Assembly: GCA_936450465.1 (NCBI GenBank)
Contig: OW388293.1
Coordinates: forward strand, 81,180,134 to 81,244,133
Source of the DNA: Gibbula magus
Lineage: Eukaryota > Mollusca > Gastropoda > Trochida > Trochidae
DNA: 64,000 nt
Direction of reading: 5' to 3'
A program made the position numbers and the translations under genes. Under the pieces are notes generated by a model. The model was not told where the DNA came from. It worked only from the letters and a program-made list of their open reading frames with translations, and searched no databases. Of this stretch, positions 34,053 through 45,228 are shown piece by piece. The first letter of the stretch is position 1, and the number at the start of each line of letters is the position of its first letter.

Positions 34053-35611
34053 TTAGAATAACTTGAATAATGAACAAATTTTTGTCCCAAAAAATCCCAT
34101 TTTATTTATGCTGAGGAGAAGGCGGAACAGGGAAAGGCGAGACCCAAAGTTTCGGAGCTGCTCTGCTATTGCGGTGTCCCGCAAACGCTCTTCTAGTTTT
34201 CTCTGGTTCCTGGAGGTCAGAACAAGAACAAACTTCATTGACAGCATCCCAACCCAGACAGTGCTCCAAAGATCATTGTGTGTATGAAAAAACATACGGA
34301 TTTTCTTTTACAACACTACACTGTTCTCGGACTTCTATCAATTTTGTCAGTGCAGGTAGAATGACCTTTGGAATCAAAATGGGTACTAGACGTCGCCCGC
34401 CTTTACCAGTTTGATGTGCTAGGAGATGTTTCCCTACAAGAGCCTTTTCCATTGGGTTATTTATTTCTGTTGTCATCTACCCATTCTTGATTTAGAGCGG
34501 TTTGAAATTCTGACAAGAGAAGACGAGCCGGTTTCCCACCACGCCTGGCATTGTACAATGACAATCTTGTTAATGGCCTTGACCTGATCTTAGTAAATTC
34601 AGTCTGTCCCCAGACCAAGTACGGGTCATTCATTACCTCAGCTATGTCCTCCTCTATTTTGTTATTCAGTTTCGTCATGTCACTTTCCAGAGGCAATTGG
34701 TTTGGTTTTCTTAGAACGGTGCATCTTCTAATGGCCATTTTTTTGCGCACTTTAGAAAATTTAACCCCAGTTGTGGTTCAAGACGAACATAAAGAGTTCA
34801 ATGTCCCTAGCCTTTTTATCGACATGAATTGGATCGCTGTCCATGCTGTAAAAGCCCGCCATGGCTTGCGCTGCCCCCTTTAAAGCATAGCCAATCTTCA
34901 GCTTCAGTGCACTCTTTTCCTCTGATTCGTTCTCTGTGAGGGACTTTACAGCTAATTCAACATACTTGAATTTTGTTCTCTCCAGTTAAAGCTTCATCTT
35001 TAGTTTCCATTTTTACTTGAACTAAAAGGGAGCCAAGTGCGCGCATGTTGCTCATGACAGAATTTCGATTTGTTTTAACACTGGTGTTCCATTCTTTATT
35101 GCCATATATTTTTAGCATTTGATCTGTTTGGCAAATCCGTCCAATACTGTCATCTTTAAAAGTTGACAGGATTTCCTTGTCGAACCTGCTGAGTGGTTCA
35201 TTCTTCAGTTGTGATGTGGTAGTGTATTTCAGTATGTTCAGCTTCTTTGATGGAAAAGATGTTGAATGTTCTTCCATCCCGGAATATATCTTGTGATGTC
35301 TTGACATAAATTTTGATTCATAAAAACCCTCGACACAGAGAACAAAATACAAGTTAAGTATTTCCTTGAGACCGTTCTCTATAGTGTGGTTTATTTTGTA
35401 ACATTCTCTTCTGGTTTACTGCAAAAATTGCCTTTTTTCTTAAGCGATCGTACTCCTTTGTTCGTGCCTTCGGAGTTAATTTTTCTGTAGCTAAAATGAT
35501 TGCTTCTTTCCTGTGCACAGTTCGCGGATGCCTGCGTAGTTGAACTTGCTCTGTTAGGCAAAAGTGATAAGGTCGCTTAGGTTTGCTGTACTTTGTCATT
35601 TTGTTTGGCAT
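34053..35611 (-). pseudogene. tyrosine-recombinase-like gene, N-terminal and central part
   Basis: Minus strand. Acceptor TTACATTACAG, then ATG at 35611. Order: zinc-finger-like FCLTEQVQLRRHPRTVHRKE (the first Cys of the pair seems replaced); a basic helix around EYDRLRKKAIFAVNQKR; a second finger-like VEGFYESKFMSRHH; a long helical N-terminal DNA-binding region (FDKEILSTFKDDSIGRICQ, MRALGSLL); then SALKLKIGYALKGAAQ. After a frameshift near 34760 comes TRLSLYNARRGGKPARLLL with the box-I Arg (about 34545), then after another shift LAHQTGKGGRRLVPILIP with the catalytic Lys (about 34403), then GWDAVNEVC. At least three frameshifts. The remaining active-site residues are in the exon at 32907-33102. 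Probably a Crypton-type transposase relic; a recently disabled or misassembled gene is the alternative. Confidence 0.6.
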
Positions 35612-35713
35612 CTGTAATGTAAGCGTTTTTACCTTTTGAATGTATTCAAACGTTACGAACAAATTAAAGTTATAGTTCATATATCAATCATAGACGATAC
35701 ACTCAAGTAAAAA

Positions 35714-36870
35714 CCTTTACATTTGGGTGCTAATAACTCTACATTTAGACTTTGCATAACAAAAAATCCATATTGGCAAGATTTGATACATATTTGGAGC
35801 AATTACTATCACTTACATTTTGCAGACATGGAAGACAACAATGCCATTTTAGCTGAACCGTTATGGCTTAACCACCAATGTGCTGATTCAACATTTATTA
35901 TAGAAGATTGGTTTAGGAAGGGAGTGCATAGCGTAAGAGATTTGTGTGATAAAAAAGGACTTTTATCTTTCATAGATTTAAAAGAAACATTTAATTTGAA
36001 GGGTACATATTTGGACCACTATCGTGTTATCAGCAACCTTCCTACACAATGGAAAAACAAATTAGATAATTTGTCCTTTATACACAACTATGATCCTATG
36101 ATCAACAATTTCCTTATGGAGTGACTCAAACCTTCAAATGGCTCACGCAAGATCTATGATAACCAACCAATCGTCTGCTATAAATGGCAAGAAATGTTCC
36201 TAATCGACCTAGACTGGAAAGAAATATTTAAAATCCCCAAAAGATGTTGTAAAGATATTAAGCTACAAGACTTCCAATTTAGATTCTTGCATCGCATTAC
36301 ATATACTAACAATTAACTGGTTAAAATGAAACTAATTGACAACAGTATGTGTAATAGATGCAACGAAGAAAATGAGTCTATTGTACATGTTTATTTTGAA
36401 TGTCCATCCACAGCTCTTTTCTGGAATGAAATTAAATGGTTTTTAAGACAACACTTATGTTATGACATCCAATTTAGTCTCAAAGATATTCTTTTCGGTA
36501 TTCAGGAGACTGCAGATTTCAAACTGTTGAATCATATTCTTTTAGCTGGAAAGAGACACATATATATTAGCTGCATAAGAAATGAAACTCTGTCTTTTCA
36601 AACATTCATAGTTATCTTGAAAGATATTTTTTCAAGTTGAAAGATACATAGCTAGAATGAATCACCAATCAAATCAATTTATGAGAAAATGGCTACCATT
36701 ACAAGATGCACTAGATTGATTTTATACTCATTATGTAGCAACAACTATGTCCAACTGTGATACTCAATATTATTGAATTGTGAATATATGTGACATGTAT
36801 TTGAATGTGCCTACTCTTGTGAATAAAAACATACAACAACAAAAAAACAACCAAAAAAACCCTTTACATT
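35714..36870 (+). mobile_element. 5'-truncated L1/Tx1-type LINE with target duplication
   Basis: CCTTTACATT occurs at both ends (35714-35723 and 36861-36870), giving a 10-bp target duplication. Between them lies only the C-terminal part of ORF2, a 3' UTR, and an A-rich tail (AATAAAAACATACAACAACA, then AAAAAACAACC). Typical 5' truncation of target-primed reverse transcription. It sits just upstream of the recombinase-like locus. Confidence 0.85.
35726..36640 (+). pseudogene. LINE ORF2 C-terminal domain (L1/Tx1 type), two in-frame stops
   Basis: One frame runs the full length, with only TGA at 36122 and TAA at 36314. It contains NPYWQDLIHIWSNYY, AEPLWLNHQ, WFRKGVHSVRDLCDKKGL, FIDLKETFNL and LPTQWKNKL, then YKWQEMFLIDLDWKEIFKIP, FQFRFLHRITYTNN and MCNRCNEE...HVYFECP...FWNEIKW. 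The last is the Cys/His zf-RVT motif that closes ORF2 in L1-like elements. A frame this well kept with just two point nonsense changes and no frameshift indicates a young insertion compared with the I-like LINE at 14-21 kb. Confidence 0.82.
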
Positions 36871-37009
36871 ATCAAGATATTTTGACTATTGAAGAAGTAA
36901 AGACTAATTCTCATTCTTTAATGTATAAAACAAATTACAATTTACAATTCTGTCGTTAGTATTGATTAATATAAGTAAACTTAACTTAAGTGAAATACAA
37001 TATTGATGA

Positions 37010-37423
37010 AAAAATAGAGCCATCGGCTGTGTAGCTTATCAGGACTTAATTGGTTTATTATCTAAAGACCCTGAAGTCCAATTACAGGCTAGGTATTTCA
37101 CAGACCTTTTTGAACTGGAGAAGAAGATGACAATATGCTTTTAAGGCTAGACCCCTGTGACCAACATTTGGGGTCACAGGGTCACCAAATCTACACAACT
37201 AATCAGCTCTCTAGACCTTTTGGAACTGGAGAAGAAGATGAAAATAGGTTTTTAAGGATTTGATTCATGTGACCAATGTTTGGGATCACAGGGTCACGAA
37301 AAATACAATTATAATTCCCTATGTCCAAGGAGTCTGTACATTAACTTTCAGTGACTCTAGGCGAATGTCGGACATCATGCCATGCTATAAGCCCATCATG
37401 CCGTTCAAGCCTGATGAGCTGAA
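37010..37423 (+). mobile_element. short copy of the 145-bp-family element with TIR
   Basis: Head AAAATAGAGCCATCGGCTGT then GTAGCTTATCAGG, about two monomers (GGGGTCACAGGGTCACCAAA, TTTTGGAACTGGAGAAGAAG), tail GCCATGCTATAAGCCCATCA and CCTGATGAGCT at 37411-37421. A complete element with a minimal array, which shows that the 25-kb copy differs mainly by array expansion. Confidence 0.85.
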
Positions 37424-37810
37424 AATATAGTTTGTGATTTGTCAGTGATGTCATTGCAATATGTTATTGTACAAAATGTTCAGGTTCATGATACACTTCA
37501 TATGTTGGTAATATGCAGGGCAGATTGTATGTTTCTGTCTGTCAGAAAATCTATAAAACCATAAATCATAGCTGAAAAAGATGAAATTATAGCTTGTATT
37601 TTTCAAAAAGTTCAATGAAAACACATAAACCTTTTTGCTTTAAATGTAATCTAATTCTTGTGTAAAAAATACATTTTGAGATAATACCATCTGATTCAGC
37701 TGTCATTTATGTAAGGATGATTTCATTTGTCAGCATTGGTTTTGCATTTTGAAACACAGAAACAACAACCAGTAATCATTCAATACCTTTATTCATAATA
37801 AGATCATTAA

Positions 37811-38050
37811 TGAGTTGGTAGATGAAGTATCAGTTCGTATTTGATCTATGAGTTGGTGGATGATCTATGAGTTGGTAGATGATCTATGAGTTGGTAGATG
37901 AGGTATCAGTTGGTAGATGATCTATGAGTTGGTAGATGATCTACGAGTTGGTAGATGATCTATGAGTTGGTTCATGGTCTATGAGATGATAGATGATCTA
38001 TGAGTTGGTAGATGATCTATGAGTTGGTTCATGATCTATGAGTTGGTAGA
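37811..38050 (+). repeat. ~22-bp minisatellite (GATCTATGAGTTGGTAGAT)
   Basis: About ten copies of a GATCTATGAGTTGGTAGAT-type unit with single-base variants and some expanded units (GATGAGGTATCAGTTGGT). No coding meaning. Confidence 0.92.
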
Positions 38051-38205
38051 TTATTTGGGGATTCCAGCGGCCAATAGAAGTTACAAAAGCAGTTTTAAGT
38101 AATTAGTTTTTAGCAGTCGAAGATAACGAGGTACGCCTTATGCCTGGGGTCAGCAGTCCGATAAGCCAGGTGGTAGGTCAACACATAACATAACATAATA
38201 TACAG

Positions 38206-38290
38206 ACCCTGAACTCCAATTACAGGCTAAGTATTTCACACACCTTTTGGAACTGGAGAAGAAGATGAAAATATACTCTTTTCAATCCAA
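38206..38290 (+). repeat. fragment of the 145-bp-family monomer
   Basis: CAGACCCTGAACTCCAATTA, CAGGCTAAGTATTTCACA and GGAACTGGAGAAGAAGATGA repeat 37068-37135 almost exactly, 1.1 kb downstream in the same orientation. Confidence 0.8.
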
Positions 38291-39555
38291 TTTTTTTATC
38301 CAATAAAAAGGGTCTCCTCTTTTATTAACAGACATAATTACAGCTTTCTGTTCATTTTGGTATGTTATTTCCTATGATATAATTTTCATTTCAAAGTAAA
38401 TTATTTCATAGAATTAGATTAATCAGCACAAAATCATGAATGATATAAAGAAAACTCAATTATATTGTTATTGACCGTACATGTTATTGATGATACACAC
38501 AAAACAACTCTTTTTTCAAAAATGAGTTCTACTTTTCCTGCAATAAATGTATGCTCAATAGCCCTGCATTATTGTGTTTTAGTTTTCCTGAATGATTGAA
38601 GTGATGACTATTTCAAAATCCAAACTTACTTCACACAATACCCGGTATGATAAGTCTTAAGTTTGAGCAGTGCATATATTGATATTGTTTGTAAATAATT
38701 CTTACTGTTTGATATCAAACTTTATTATTCTTTTTAAGATTGTTTTATTCAGGTGGTTGTAAAGCTATGTTCATCATAACATTGTCCTCGAAAAAAACCA
38801 ATTCTAACGTGATTAATAGAGGATATTATATGAATGTCTAGGTTACAACACGAGTGCCAGAATATTAGTATCTCCCGAGCGAGCGCAAGTATTATACCGA
38901 TATCACCATGACAAAGTGATATTTTGCCCAAGGGCATCATATGAAAAATATGAACCCCGATAAGATTGCCCTCAAGGATAATATTGAAAACGAATACACC
39001 TGTGACCGCAGTTAGAGGATTCTGAAGTAGTTGAAAACTTGAAATAACCTATTAAACTTTGTCAAATTTGCATACAGATTCATGATATATAAAATAATAT
39101 ATGTGATAATTATATACATATAATTCTTGTCTTATCACGGTACATTCCTTCCATTCTTTTTTGTATACAATGGTAGTAATTGTAGGCTAATGAATTGACT
39201 TTTCAGATGATGTGAGATAAATTACTGGAATGTGAGAGGGGCTGAAAGTGCTACACTTCCCTTGAAAATATTACTTTAGACACCAGATAATAACTATTGA
39301 TTAAACAGTGTTAAAGTTTAACATAAATTACAATATCTTACTTTTTAAAGAGAATATTGAAACCATTTTGGTGTTCATGATTTGTTTTCAGATGGAATTT
39401 CATTTGTAAAAAGATATTAATTGTTCGCAATACTTTAGCCAAAAAATATTTGTTAAAGGCAGATAAGTTTGTTTGATTTGTATATTTTCACCTCCCAAAA
39501 AAATATTGAAACAATTGTCCTAAACTTATATAACAGACTGCTATATAATGTTATT
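38291..39555. other. spacer with a short MITE-like stretch
   Basis: Mostly AT-rich. Around 38845-38960 a more GC-rich stretch (TCTCCCGAGCGAGCGCAAG, GATATCACCATGACAAAGTG, GCCCAAGGGC) has several small inverted repeats and may be an old MITE. No gene. Confidence 0.35.
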
Positions 39556-39682
39556 AATTAAGAATTCCGGATTGGCCCAGTTACAGGTCCGAGGTCCGTT
39601 GTGTTGGCCCGAGACGAAGTCGGAGGCCAATACAACGGACCGAGGACCTGTAACTCGGCCAATACGGAAATACGTAATTAAC
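39556..39682. repeat. long inverted repeat (arms ~47 bp), MITE-like
   Basis: Left arm 39564-39610 (ATTCCGGATTGGCCCAGTTA ... TTGTGTTGGCCC) pairs with right arm 39625-39671 (GGCCAATACAACGGACCGAG ... GGCCAATACGGAAAT) around a loop with its own small stem. A few mismatches. The outer flanks TTAATTAAG and CGTAATTAA extend the symmetry. Much more GC-rich than its surroundings, which suggests an inserted foldback element. Confidence 0.85.
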
Positions 39683-39844
39683 GACAATTTTATTAATTGA
39701 CCTCTTTTCATTCTATTTGCACAACACTAAACATCTAATTTATATTGACATAACAATTATAATCAAAATTGGTGAACAGATACCATGGGTCAAAGTTGTG
39801 AAGCGACAGCTTCTGGCTTTCACGAAATGTGCGACTGCGCATAC

Positions 39845-39935
39845 TCAGACTCATATTGGCCCAGTTAATCCAGTATAGGCCCAGTTTGTCTCGTATTGGC
39901 CCAGTTTTCCCGTATTGGCCCAGTTGTCGAATCAT
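39845..39935 (+). repeat. TATTGGCCCAGTT repeats
   Basis: Four to five copies of TATTGGCCCAGTT at about 15-20-bp spacing. The same word is part of the arms of the inverted repeat 200 bp upstream, so the two features are probably related. Confidence 0.7.
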
Positions 39936-41464
39936 ATGGTCTAGGCCGTAAATACCGTATATATGCCATAACATTGATAGTTAATTAATAATAGCTGAGA
40001 AAGTTGTAGTTTTGTGTCAATATCAAACACAATTAAAATTTACTCAGTATTACTCAGCTGGCAAGTTCAAGTTTATTTAATTTGACCTTGGAGCAGGCAA
40101 ATTATTAAGATTAATAGTTTCAATTAAACTGAATTTATGAGTCTATTAATTGTTGGCCAAAATTCCTTTACTGCACATGAATGTAATTTCATGAATTAAG
40201 TGTACACGTGTATCCCTCTTTGTGATGTAGGTTCTATACTTTATTCTGCCGAAAGAACAGAAAGTTCAAGATATTACAGGCTTATGGTGCCAGAAAAAAG
40301 ACCTTGCTGAAAAATGTACTTATCATTGTGAATAACAAGTTTTATGCTTTTTAATCTGGATAACAGATCATATTTCATCTCATTTGTTTACATACTACAG
40401 CATGGGTTCATCTTTTGATTCAACATGAACAGGTACCCCATATGTCTCCTCCCGTGTGTACATTATTACATTTATCAGCTTTCCTAGGTATTGCCCTTAA
40501 TGGCATCACAACTGTTATACTGTCAACAGACAGATGTCACCTAATCTCAAGAGTAGCACATTATGTTCCAACATCCATGACTATCTGCCCTGTCTAGTGA
40601 CTCTATCTGTAGCAGAGGCATGATGTCTGCATGGTGGAAGTTACATTACTAACTGTAATCCTGAGTGACTGACACTGATTTGGTGTTCCAACGAGATTCT
40701 CTCCGGAGACCCTCAAGTGTCATGTTGCATCATGGGAAGAATAGGAAATGTAGACCACTGTGAAATAGAAATAAAATGGTGTTGTGTTATGTTTTGTATT
40801 TATTTCTAAATGAGATATGTATAGGTATTGTGGAGGACTCATATACATATTATCACACATGCCTTCTTATGGGCAAACTTGCAAAAGAAATATCGGATTT
40901 TTACAAGACATTTAATTTGAAACATTACTGAAGTCATATCCAGCAACCAGTAAAAAGAGCAGGAATATGTCTACAAATGTGTCAACATGTTCATTGTTAA
41001 GATATGCTCTTCTGTCAAATCACACGTTGATAGATTTTACTGAAACTGTAGAACGAACACTATACTTCTACTGTGCTCATCAATAAGAAATAAACGGGGA
41101 TTATTGTTATTCTATTTGTGAGTGAGTCTTTTAATAATTGAAGAATACATAGTTTTATTGTGATATTCTTATTTAGTGAAGATTCTGGTTCGATAACGAA
41201 GTAAAGCTGAAGCAGGTAAATACCATATATAACTATATATAACTGTTTAAGACGGAATAATGAACACAGATCACAAGCAAAGAAGCGAATACTTATCCAC
41301 AGCCACAGCTTACACAATTGTTGAATGAAAGATACATTGATATTATGTAAACAGAAACCTACATGTAATTACTACATCTTAGAAGTCTTTTTATGCGACG
41401 TCATAACGTGATGAAGTTATCTTGCTGAATCTTTTCAGAATACAAATCCACATTAATGTAAGAA
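39936..41464. other. spacer, no gene supported
   Basis: No frame with a recognisable domain. No ordered repeat seen. Confidence 0.45.
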
Positions 41465-41620
41465 CAGTTGCAGGATATTACGAAGCTCCAGAAGGGACAT
41501 GGTTTGAACATACATTTTTTGTACGTACATACGTGATATTATCATGTACATACGTAATGTTATCACGTACGTAGGTCATAACATATAACGTATGTACAAA
41601 ATAAAAAAATTAGGTTCGTA
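41465..41620 (+). repeat. ACGTACATACGTGATA repeat block, left member of an inverted pair
   Basis: AGGATATTACGAAGCTCCAG is followed by TACGTACATACGTGATATTA, GTACATACGTAATGTTATCA and CGTATGTACAAAATAAAAAA. The block folds on itself and matches 46400-46485 in inverse orientation. Confidence 0.65.
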
Positions 41621-41750
41621 CGTAATATTTGTAAATGTGAATGTGTATTTGTCAAGTACCGAAGCTTGGAAACGAGTATTGCAAGTCAACGAGTAAGTGT
41701 CAACTGGTCTCCGTCTTGGATTCGGAAATTGATTTGATCAGTTCAATATA

Positions 41751-42316
41751 TACACTCAACCGCAAAAGAAACGTCACCATACAAAATACTAGATAATTAA
41801 ATCCACGAGTGATAATCACATCTGAAACATAGATGCATAATGTTGTAAAAAGCCAACAAAACAGACAATTTCAAACAATTTTTATTCATATTTCTAAGAA
41901 ACAAATGTTTAAAAATAGTCGTTTTCGTATCTCCTTAACGAGACGAGATGGGAGAGTCAAAAAGGCCCTTTTTAGCTTGTTTTACAAAATCCTTAAGTAA
42001 AGATGCATCAATAAATTTAAGCCCAAGCAGGTTATATTTGTCGACAACATCTTTCATTAATGAAATGTCAACATTTTAGGAATTGTTAAATTAAATGGCA
42101 AACATTCTGGCCAAAAACATTTTGAACAAGCGATTTTAACACCCCATGTGTACTTCAACAGACATAAAAATAAAACTATTATATTCTGATGTATGAAATT
42201 GGGGGTACCAATTTACAAATCATGTCCCTATAAATAGAATTCAAAATCGACTTCTCCGCAGTATTTTCTTTTTTACACCAATGAAATTGTGGTGACGTTT
42301 CTTGTGCGGTTGAGTA
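41751..42316. mobile_element. MITE with ~27-bp TIRs (Tc1/mariner-like ends)
   Basis: Left end ACTCAACCGCAAAAGAAACG TCACCA and right end TGGTGACGTTTCTTGTGCGG TTGAGT are inverse copies with one mismatch over about 26 bp. TATA flanks both sides, consistent with a TA target duplication. Length about 566 bp with no transposase frame, so it must rely on an autonomous relative. Confidence 0.88.
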
Positions 42317-43510
42317 TAGAAACGATATATTGAGGAAATATATATAAATTTTTTAATAAATAATGATGATAAAGTACCAGTATGTGTTCTGTATGAATTT
42401 ATGAGCTTTTTACTTGTTCAGTACACTGATCAAACCTATTTTGTATCTGATGCATTCATTGTTAAGTGTCCGAACTCAGTTTAAGGACTTATTAACTCAT
42501 TTCAAGTGTTAACATGGTATATAATTTTCAGTACTTTCCACCAAATAAATAATATTCTATCGGAGCATTTGTGTGGAAATGAAACTTAAGGGGACAACCC
42601 TGTTTACGTATGTTATTAATACACGATGATGATCCTGTTGAATCACATTACTATACTAATGTGTAATATTTTGATGACGTTATATTTGACAGTTGGATTA
42701 GACTAAACACGTCATCATTTAAAGATGAAAAAAAACGAGAAGTGAAGTCATCGGCGTGTGGAAACCTTATTTCGTCTAAACATGACATCATTAATCGGTC
42801 TAATGATAAAGTGTCTGTAATTGTGGATTTTCGATCAATCTATATGTTTTATTGATGAAACCCCATAAAGAAATACACGCCATTTATATAGTGTACAGAT
42901 GTAACATTGTTCTACTTGGGATTACATATCTGCAATAGTAAACAACCTCGTACCTATCATGTCATGGTGGCCGAATGGGTAAATTGTTGATATCATCAGT
43001 GCTGGCGCTTGGTGCCTGACTCTATGAATGTGTACTATTTTAGATCCGTTATCAGAGACACACCAAAGCAATACGTTATCTTGCAGATAGAGGAACAAAA
43101 ACGACAAACGAACTCATATTTGAAATCATGGACAGTAACACGGATATTCAAACATGGGTCGATATTTCGATTCTTGTTTAGTGCTCCTCGAAATTATTAA
43201 TTGTTTTGGAAGGATAGAGATTTTAATTTATAGTTGATAAACCCAACTCTCCTAGAGGGAATTTACCCTGTTGTTGAGACGAATACTGGGAGACAACTAC
43301 ATTTCATTATGGACATCAAACTTCTATAACTGTCCCCGCTCATATTTTATAAAAAGCATAAATAAGGTTTAAATATCAAGAGTTGATAAGCAAACCTATA
43401 CTAACATTCATTTAAAAAAAAACACTTTATGCTGAAATTTGAGGATAAAGAGGCAAATCCAGACTGTAGATACATATGTTAAGCATGTCATACATTAATT
43501 TACATTTATA
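42317..43510. other. spacer with a weak tRNA-like A box
   Basis: GTGGCCGAATGGGTAAATTG at 42968-42987 resembles the A box of Leu/Ser-type tRNAs, but no B box follows at the right distance. No gene seen otherwise. Confidence 0.35.
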
Positions 43511-44722
43511 TATGTTACAGTTAATATGTATAATCAGGGAACATGTTTATTCCCTGACATTTCCAGGGATTATACATATTCCCTGAAAAAACCCCATCAA
43601 GTATTATACATATTCCCTGAATGTTTATGGATTAGATACCAACACATTTGATAGTTGTTTTCTTTATCAAAATCCAACCTTTACAACCGGTCATTCATGG
43701 AATTATTGGACACAGTTGTTTCAACTATCTATCACCAACGTTCATTAAGGCATATGCATGTAATGCATGAGACGCCTTTCTGAATTACATTCCAACCTTG
43801 CTTCTCTTCCCTTTTTATCTCTTCCTGAGGTTTAAAGAAGTTTCTAGAACTGATCGGAAATGTGGTGTAAACAACTTGCAGATATATGTAGAAGTCTAGA
43901 GAATGTTCTCATATATTCTGGAGGCAGTTATGACTATCTAAAACCTCTTTGAGTGACGGAGTGACACTTTCTTTTCTATACTTGGATTATATGATATAGG
44001 ACTCTGCCACCACTTTGATTCACTGCCTCTAAACGATCATTCTACATGCAAGATACAATACTTCTTTGCTGTGTGTTGACTATTGATTGACATTGATGGC
44101 TCTGTTATAATACGTGTGACCCAATCATTACCCCAATTATATCTCTATTGTTTTTCATGTGAAAATCTGAATTGTTAAACTGATTATTTAATTGTCTGAT
44201 TAATACAATTTTAATAATAATAAGACTGGTTTGAGTTTTATTTTGCTGGGTTACTCTGAGTATCTCATTGTAATTTCACTCACTGTAACAAAATAAAACT
44301 TGTTGCAACTGGGATTCTGCAGCTAGTTTTCTCTGGGCCTGAATTTCTTCTTGTCGGGTTTCAATCACATCTTGATGCAGTGCTGGTTCTGTGTACTGTT
44401 CTGATGTTGAGTTCGAGAGATGGTGCTAAGCAGATCTTCTTCAGTTTGGAGTCTGGATATGATTTCTGCTGGAAGACTTGATGTTGCAAGACCGACCTTT
44501 GCATCAGAACCGAGGAGAGCAGGCAATGGAGTTTTCTTGATACCACTATGGTAACTCGAAAATTAAGACCAACACTTTGGGTTTTATTTTCAGGGAATAT
44601 GTATAATCCTTGGACATTTCAGGGAATATACATAATCACTGAGTGAATCAGGGAATAAACATAATCCCTGAAAGTTTAAGAGATTATACATATTCCCTGA
44701 TTATACCTATCAACTGTAACAT
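43511..44722. mobile_element. foldback element with 12-bp TIR and subterminal repeats
   Basis: Perfect TIR TATGTTACAGTT (43511-43522) and AACTGTAACATA (44711-44722). Both ends are filled with copies of a TATACATATTCCCTGA / AGGGATTATACAT word in both orientations (43530-43622 and 44590-44703), the subterminal-repeat pattern of some cut-and-paste transposons. The interior holds a broken minus-strand frame (44300-44570). Confidence 0.82.
44300..44570 (-). pseudogene. broken frame inside the foldback element
   Basis: Minus strand: SSYHSGIKKTPLPALLGSDA, then KVGLATSSLPAEIISRLQTE and EDLLSTISRTQHQNS. After a frameshift comes PALHQDVIETRQEEIQAQ and RKLAAESQLQQVLFCYSE, then a stop at about 44284. 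The composition (Gln/Glu-rich helices at the end) looks like a real protein C-terminus. It may be the element's transposase or a captured host exon. No family recognised. Confidence 0.4.
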
Positions 44723-44894
44723 AAATATCAATGTAAATTATATTATCTGTTTGATCGTTTAAAGAACTACGTATAACGTGTCACAAATAGCAGATATGTT
44801 CAGCAGGGATGTGCATTGATAAATTAACTACCGAGTTTTGCATCAAATACTCATACAATTTGGAAAGGACTCATAAAAATTAGAACTGCAAGTC

Positions 44895-45228
44895 CCCTGG
44901 ACTCGAGTGAGTGAGTGAGTTATTGTTTAACGTCTCTTCGGCAGTATTGCAGCCATTAGCGGCGAGATATTTATTTGCCTAATTTATAAAAAGAAAATTT
45001 CAAAAGAAAAACAGAACACGGCACGAAGGCCGCAAAAACATCAGCATATTATCACATGTTGAATAAAAGCTGATAATGAAAAGTTAAAATTTACAATTTG
45101 TCATAAGGTGTATAGCCTTTAGAAAATCTAAAACACGATGCTCACCGAAATGAGTAAAAACTTGACTGATTGAAATAGAAGGATAAAAAGTTTCCCTGAT
45201 ATGTGCAGTGTCCCAACCCTGGACTCGA
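44895..45228 (-). mobile_element. 5'-truncated sister of the I-like LINE, perfect 12-bp TSD
   Basis: CCCTGGACTCGA flanks both sides (44895-44906 and 45217-45228). The 310 bp between them, read on the minus strand, start with WDTAHIRETFYPSISISQVF (compare WDTAQIRERFYPDLPLSQVF at 21057-21116). They continue through the 3' UTR with the CGGCAGTATTGCAGCCATTA word (as plus-strand text) and end in ACTC repeats. This independently fixes the 3' terminus of the family. Confidence 0.93.

Noticed and set aside
34551..34883. 110-codon plus-strand frame opposite the recombinase-like region
   Set aside because: Shadow of the minus-strand reading, which carries the recognisable RRGG and TGKGG motifs.
42965..43035. 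tRNA Leu/Ser-like sequence GTGGCCGAATGGGTAAATTG
   Set aside because: No B box or foldable arms downstream; only an A-box-like match.
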